From Xanthostigma xanthostigma (taxonomy: Eukaryota; Arthropoda; Insecta; Raphidioptera; Raphidiidae): DNA of 64,000 nt. Shown here piece after piece: positions 63,357-64,000 of the stretch; position 1 is the first letter of the stretch, and each line of letters begins with the position of its first letter. The notes beneath the pieces are model-generated. The model saw nothing but the letters and a program-made list of their open reading frames with translations. It made no database searches and was not told where the DNA came from. The stretch spans positions 25,500,001 through 25,564,000 of the forward strand of contig OY754469.1 of assembly GCA_963575645.1 (NCBI GenBank). The letters run 5' to 3'. Both the position numbers and the translations under genes were made by a program.

Positions 63357-64000
63357 CGCAGACAAGCAGTTTTTACATGCTTTATGACAATTAGGTGCAA
63401 ATGAGTCTTTATAGGCAAAATTGCTTTATTTCATGAAGGTAAGTCTATTTACACTATAACATTCAGGTTTGGATCATTTTCTCATTAGAAAATGCAAACT
63501 GCATATTATCCATTATTTTAACGCAGACAAGCAGTTTTTACATGCTTTACGACAATTAGGTGCAAATAAGTCCTTATAGGCAAAATTGCTTTATTTTACA
63601 AAGGTAAGTTTACTTAAACTATAACATTCAGGTTTAGATCATTCTCTCATAAGAAAATGCAAACTGCATATTAACTATTATTTTAACGCATACAAGCAGT
63701 TTTTACATGCTTTATGACAATTAGGTGCTAATGAGTCTTTATAGGCAAAATTGCTTTATTTCATGAGGGTAAGTCTATTTACACTATAACATTCAGGTTT
63801 GGATCATTCTCTCATAAGAAAATGCTAACTGCATATTAACCATTATTTTAACGCAGACAAACAGTTTTTTGTACTTCACGATAATTGCGTGCAAATGAGT
63901 CCTTATAGGCAAAATTGCCTTATTTTACAAAGGTAAGTCTATTTTCACTATAACATTCAGGTTTGGATCATTCTCTCATAAGAAAATGCAAACTGCATAT
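63357..64000. repeat. Right-edge monomers, first-family types returning
   Basis: Four units are seen: a J'/g hybrid (63357, 'tttctcattag'), an h type (63522, after 'attatcc', 'tttacttaaac'), an i/k type (63687) and a w-like unit (63852, cut by the window edge). The last one has a local rearrangement, 'acagttttttgtacttcacgata', where other units read 'gcagtttttacatgcttcacgaca', and it has 'gccttattttac'. The array continues beyond the window. Confidence 0.8.

Larger units (their letters stand above)
1..64000. repeat. 165-bp satellite DNA array filling the window
   Basis: The starts of successive units (the CGC before 'aagcag') fall at 1, 166, 331, 496, 661, 826 and 991, a step of exactly 165 bp, and this continues to the last start at 63852. 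That makes about 388 units. All are in one orientation, and I saw no inverted segment, gap, spacer or transposon. The consensus has about 53 G+C bases of 165 (32%). Occasional lengths of 162, 164, 166 or 167 come from small indels, for example the +2 'cataaattaac' junction and 1-base losses in 'ggggaaatg' and 'ttacaaaatt'. The array enters and leaves the window, so its true size is unknown. Known biology: units near nucleosome length arranged in higher-order repeats are typical of centromeric or pericentromeric satellites. Centromere function here is inference only, and the species and family name are not recognised. Confidence 0.98.

Noticed and set aside
1-64000. CRISPR-like array
   Set aside because: Units are contiguous 165-bp repeats with no unique spacers and vary along their whole length; no cas genes are present.
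1-64000. Transposon or LTR insertion in the array
   Set aside because: The 165-bp register is kept from one end to the other, and no segment departs from monomer sequence by more than a few bases.
1-64000. CENP-B box
   Set aside because: No match to the TTCG....A..CGGG pattern was seen on either strand; CGGG is essentially absent from the monomer.
1-64000. Inverted segments or array turn-around
   Set aside because: The 'aagcag...acatgc' and 'gaaaatgcaaac' marks appear only in the plus orientation throughout.
1-64000. Telomeric or rDNA repeats, microsatellites
   Set aside because: No run of TTAGGG or TTTAGGG-type repeats, rRNA-like sequence or simple repeat longer than about nine bases was seen.
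1-64000. Assignment to a named species or satellite family
   Set aside because: Unit length and A+T content fit many plant, insect and mollusc satellites; I do not recognise the sequence, so any name would be a guess.

Overview
The whole 64,000-base window is one uninterrupted satellite DNA array. A unit of 165 bp (about 32% G+C in the consensus I read) is repeated head to tail about 388 times, always in the same orientation. I found no protein-coding gene, RNA gene, transposon, CRISPR array or unique spacer. The only long open frame (61348-61530) is satellite sequence that has lost its usual stop codon. A nucleosome-sized, A+T-rich, megarepeat-style array points to a eukaryotic chromosome, most likely a centromeric, pericentromeric or other heterochromatic block. 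The sequence alone does not identify the species, and I do not recognise the monomer as a named family.

I number the monomer from the usual CGC of 'cgcagacaag' (position 1) and give recurrent variants letters. In the left and middle part (1-51816) the variants follow a long fixed order, a to w: a 23-monomer higher-order repeat (HOR) of about 3.8 kb. One complete canonical copy lies at 34490-38286. All other copies are edited versions, with monomers skipped, doubled or fused. An accessory set (x, y, z, aa, bb) is inserted in places. From 51817 to the right edge a second family of variants (A' to J') takes over and forms a 10-monomer HOR of about 1.65 kb, with copies at 54622, 57920 and 59567 and a partial one at 62203.

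Layout: 1-4787 expanded HOR with an internal 8-monomer tandem duplication; 4788-7264 shortened HOR; 7265-8089 accessory variants; 8090-12049 mosaic; 12050-13699 10-monomer block; 13700-18647 30-monomer expanded HOR; 17823-26899 and 26900-35811 a tandem duplication of a 9.08-kb segment; 34490-38286 canonical HOR; 38287-43565 mosaic related to 8-12 kb; 43566-46700 10-monomer blocks related to 12050-13534; 46701-51816 mosaic related to 37.6-40.8 kb; 51817-64000 second HOR family.

Nearly every length difference between related copies is a whole number of monomers. This is what unequal exchange or conversion between monomers in register would produce. The layers (165 bp; 1.65 and 3.8 kb; 9.08 kb; 10, 31.5 and 33.2 kb offsets) record repeated rounds of local expansion. 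The monomer itself looks like an old dimer of two units of about 80 bp, and it carries a conserved dyad (ATGCA-AAC-TGCAT) that is the best candidate here for a protein-binding or structure-forming element.
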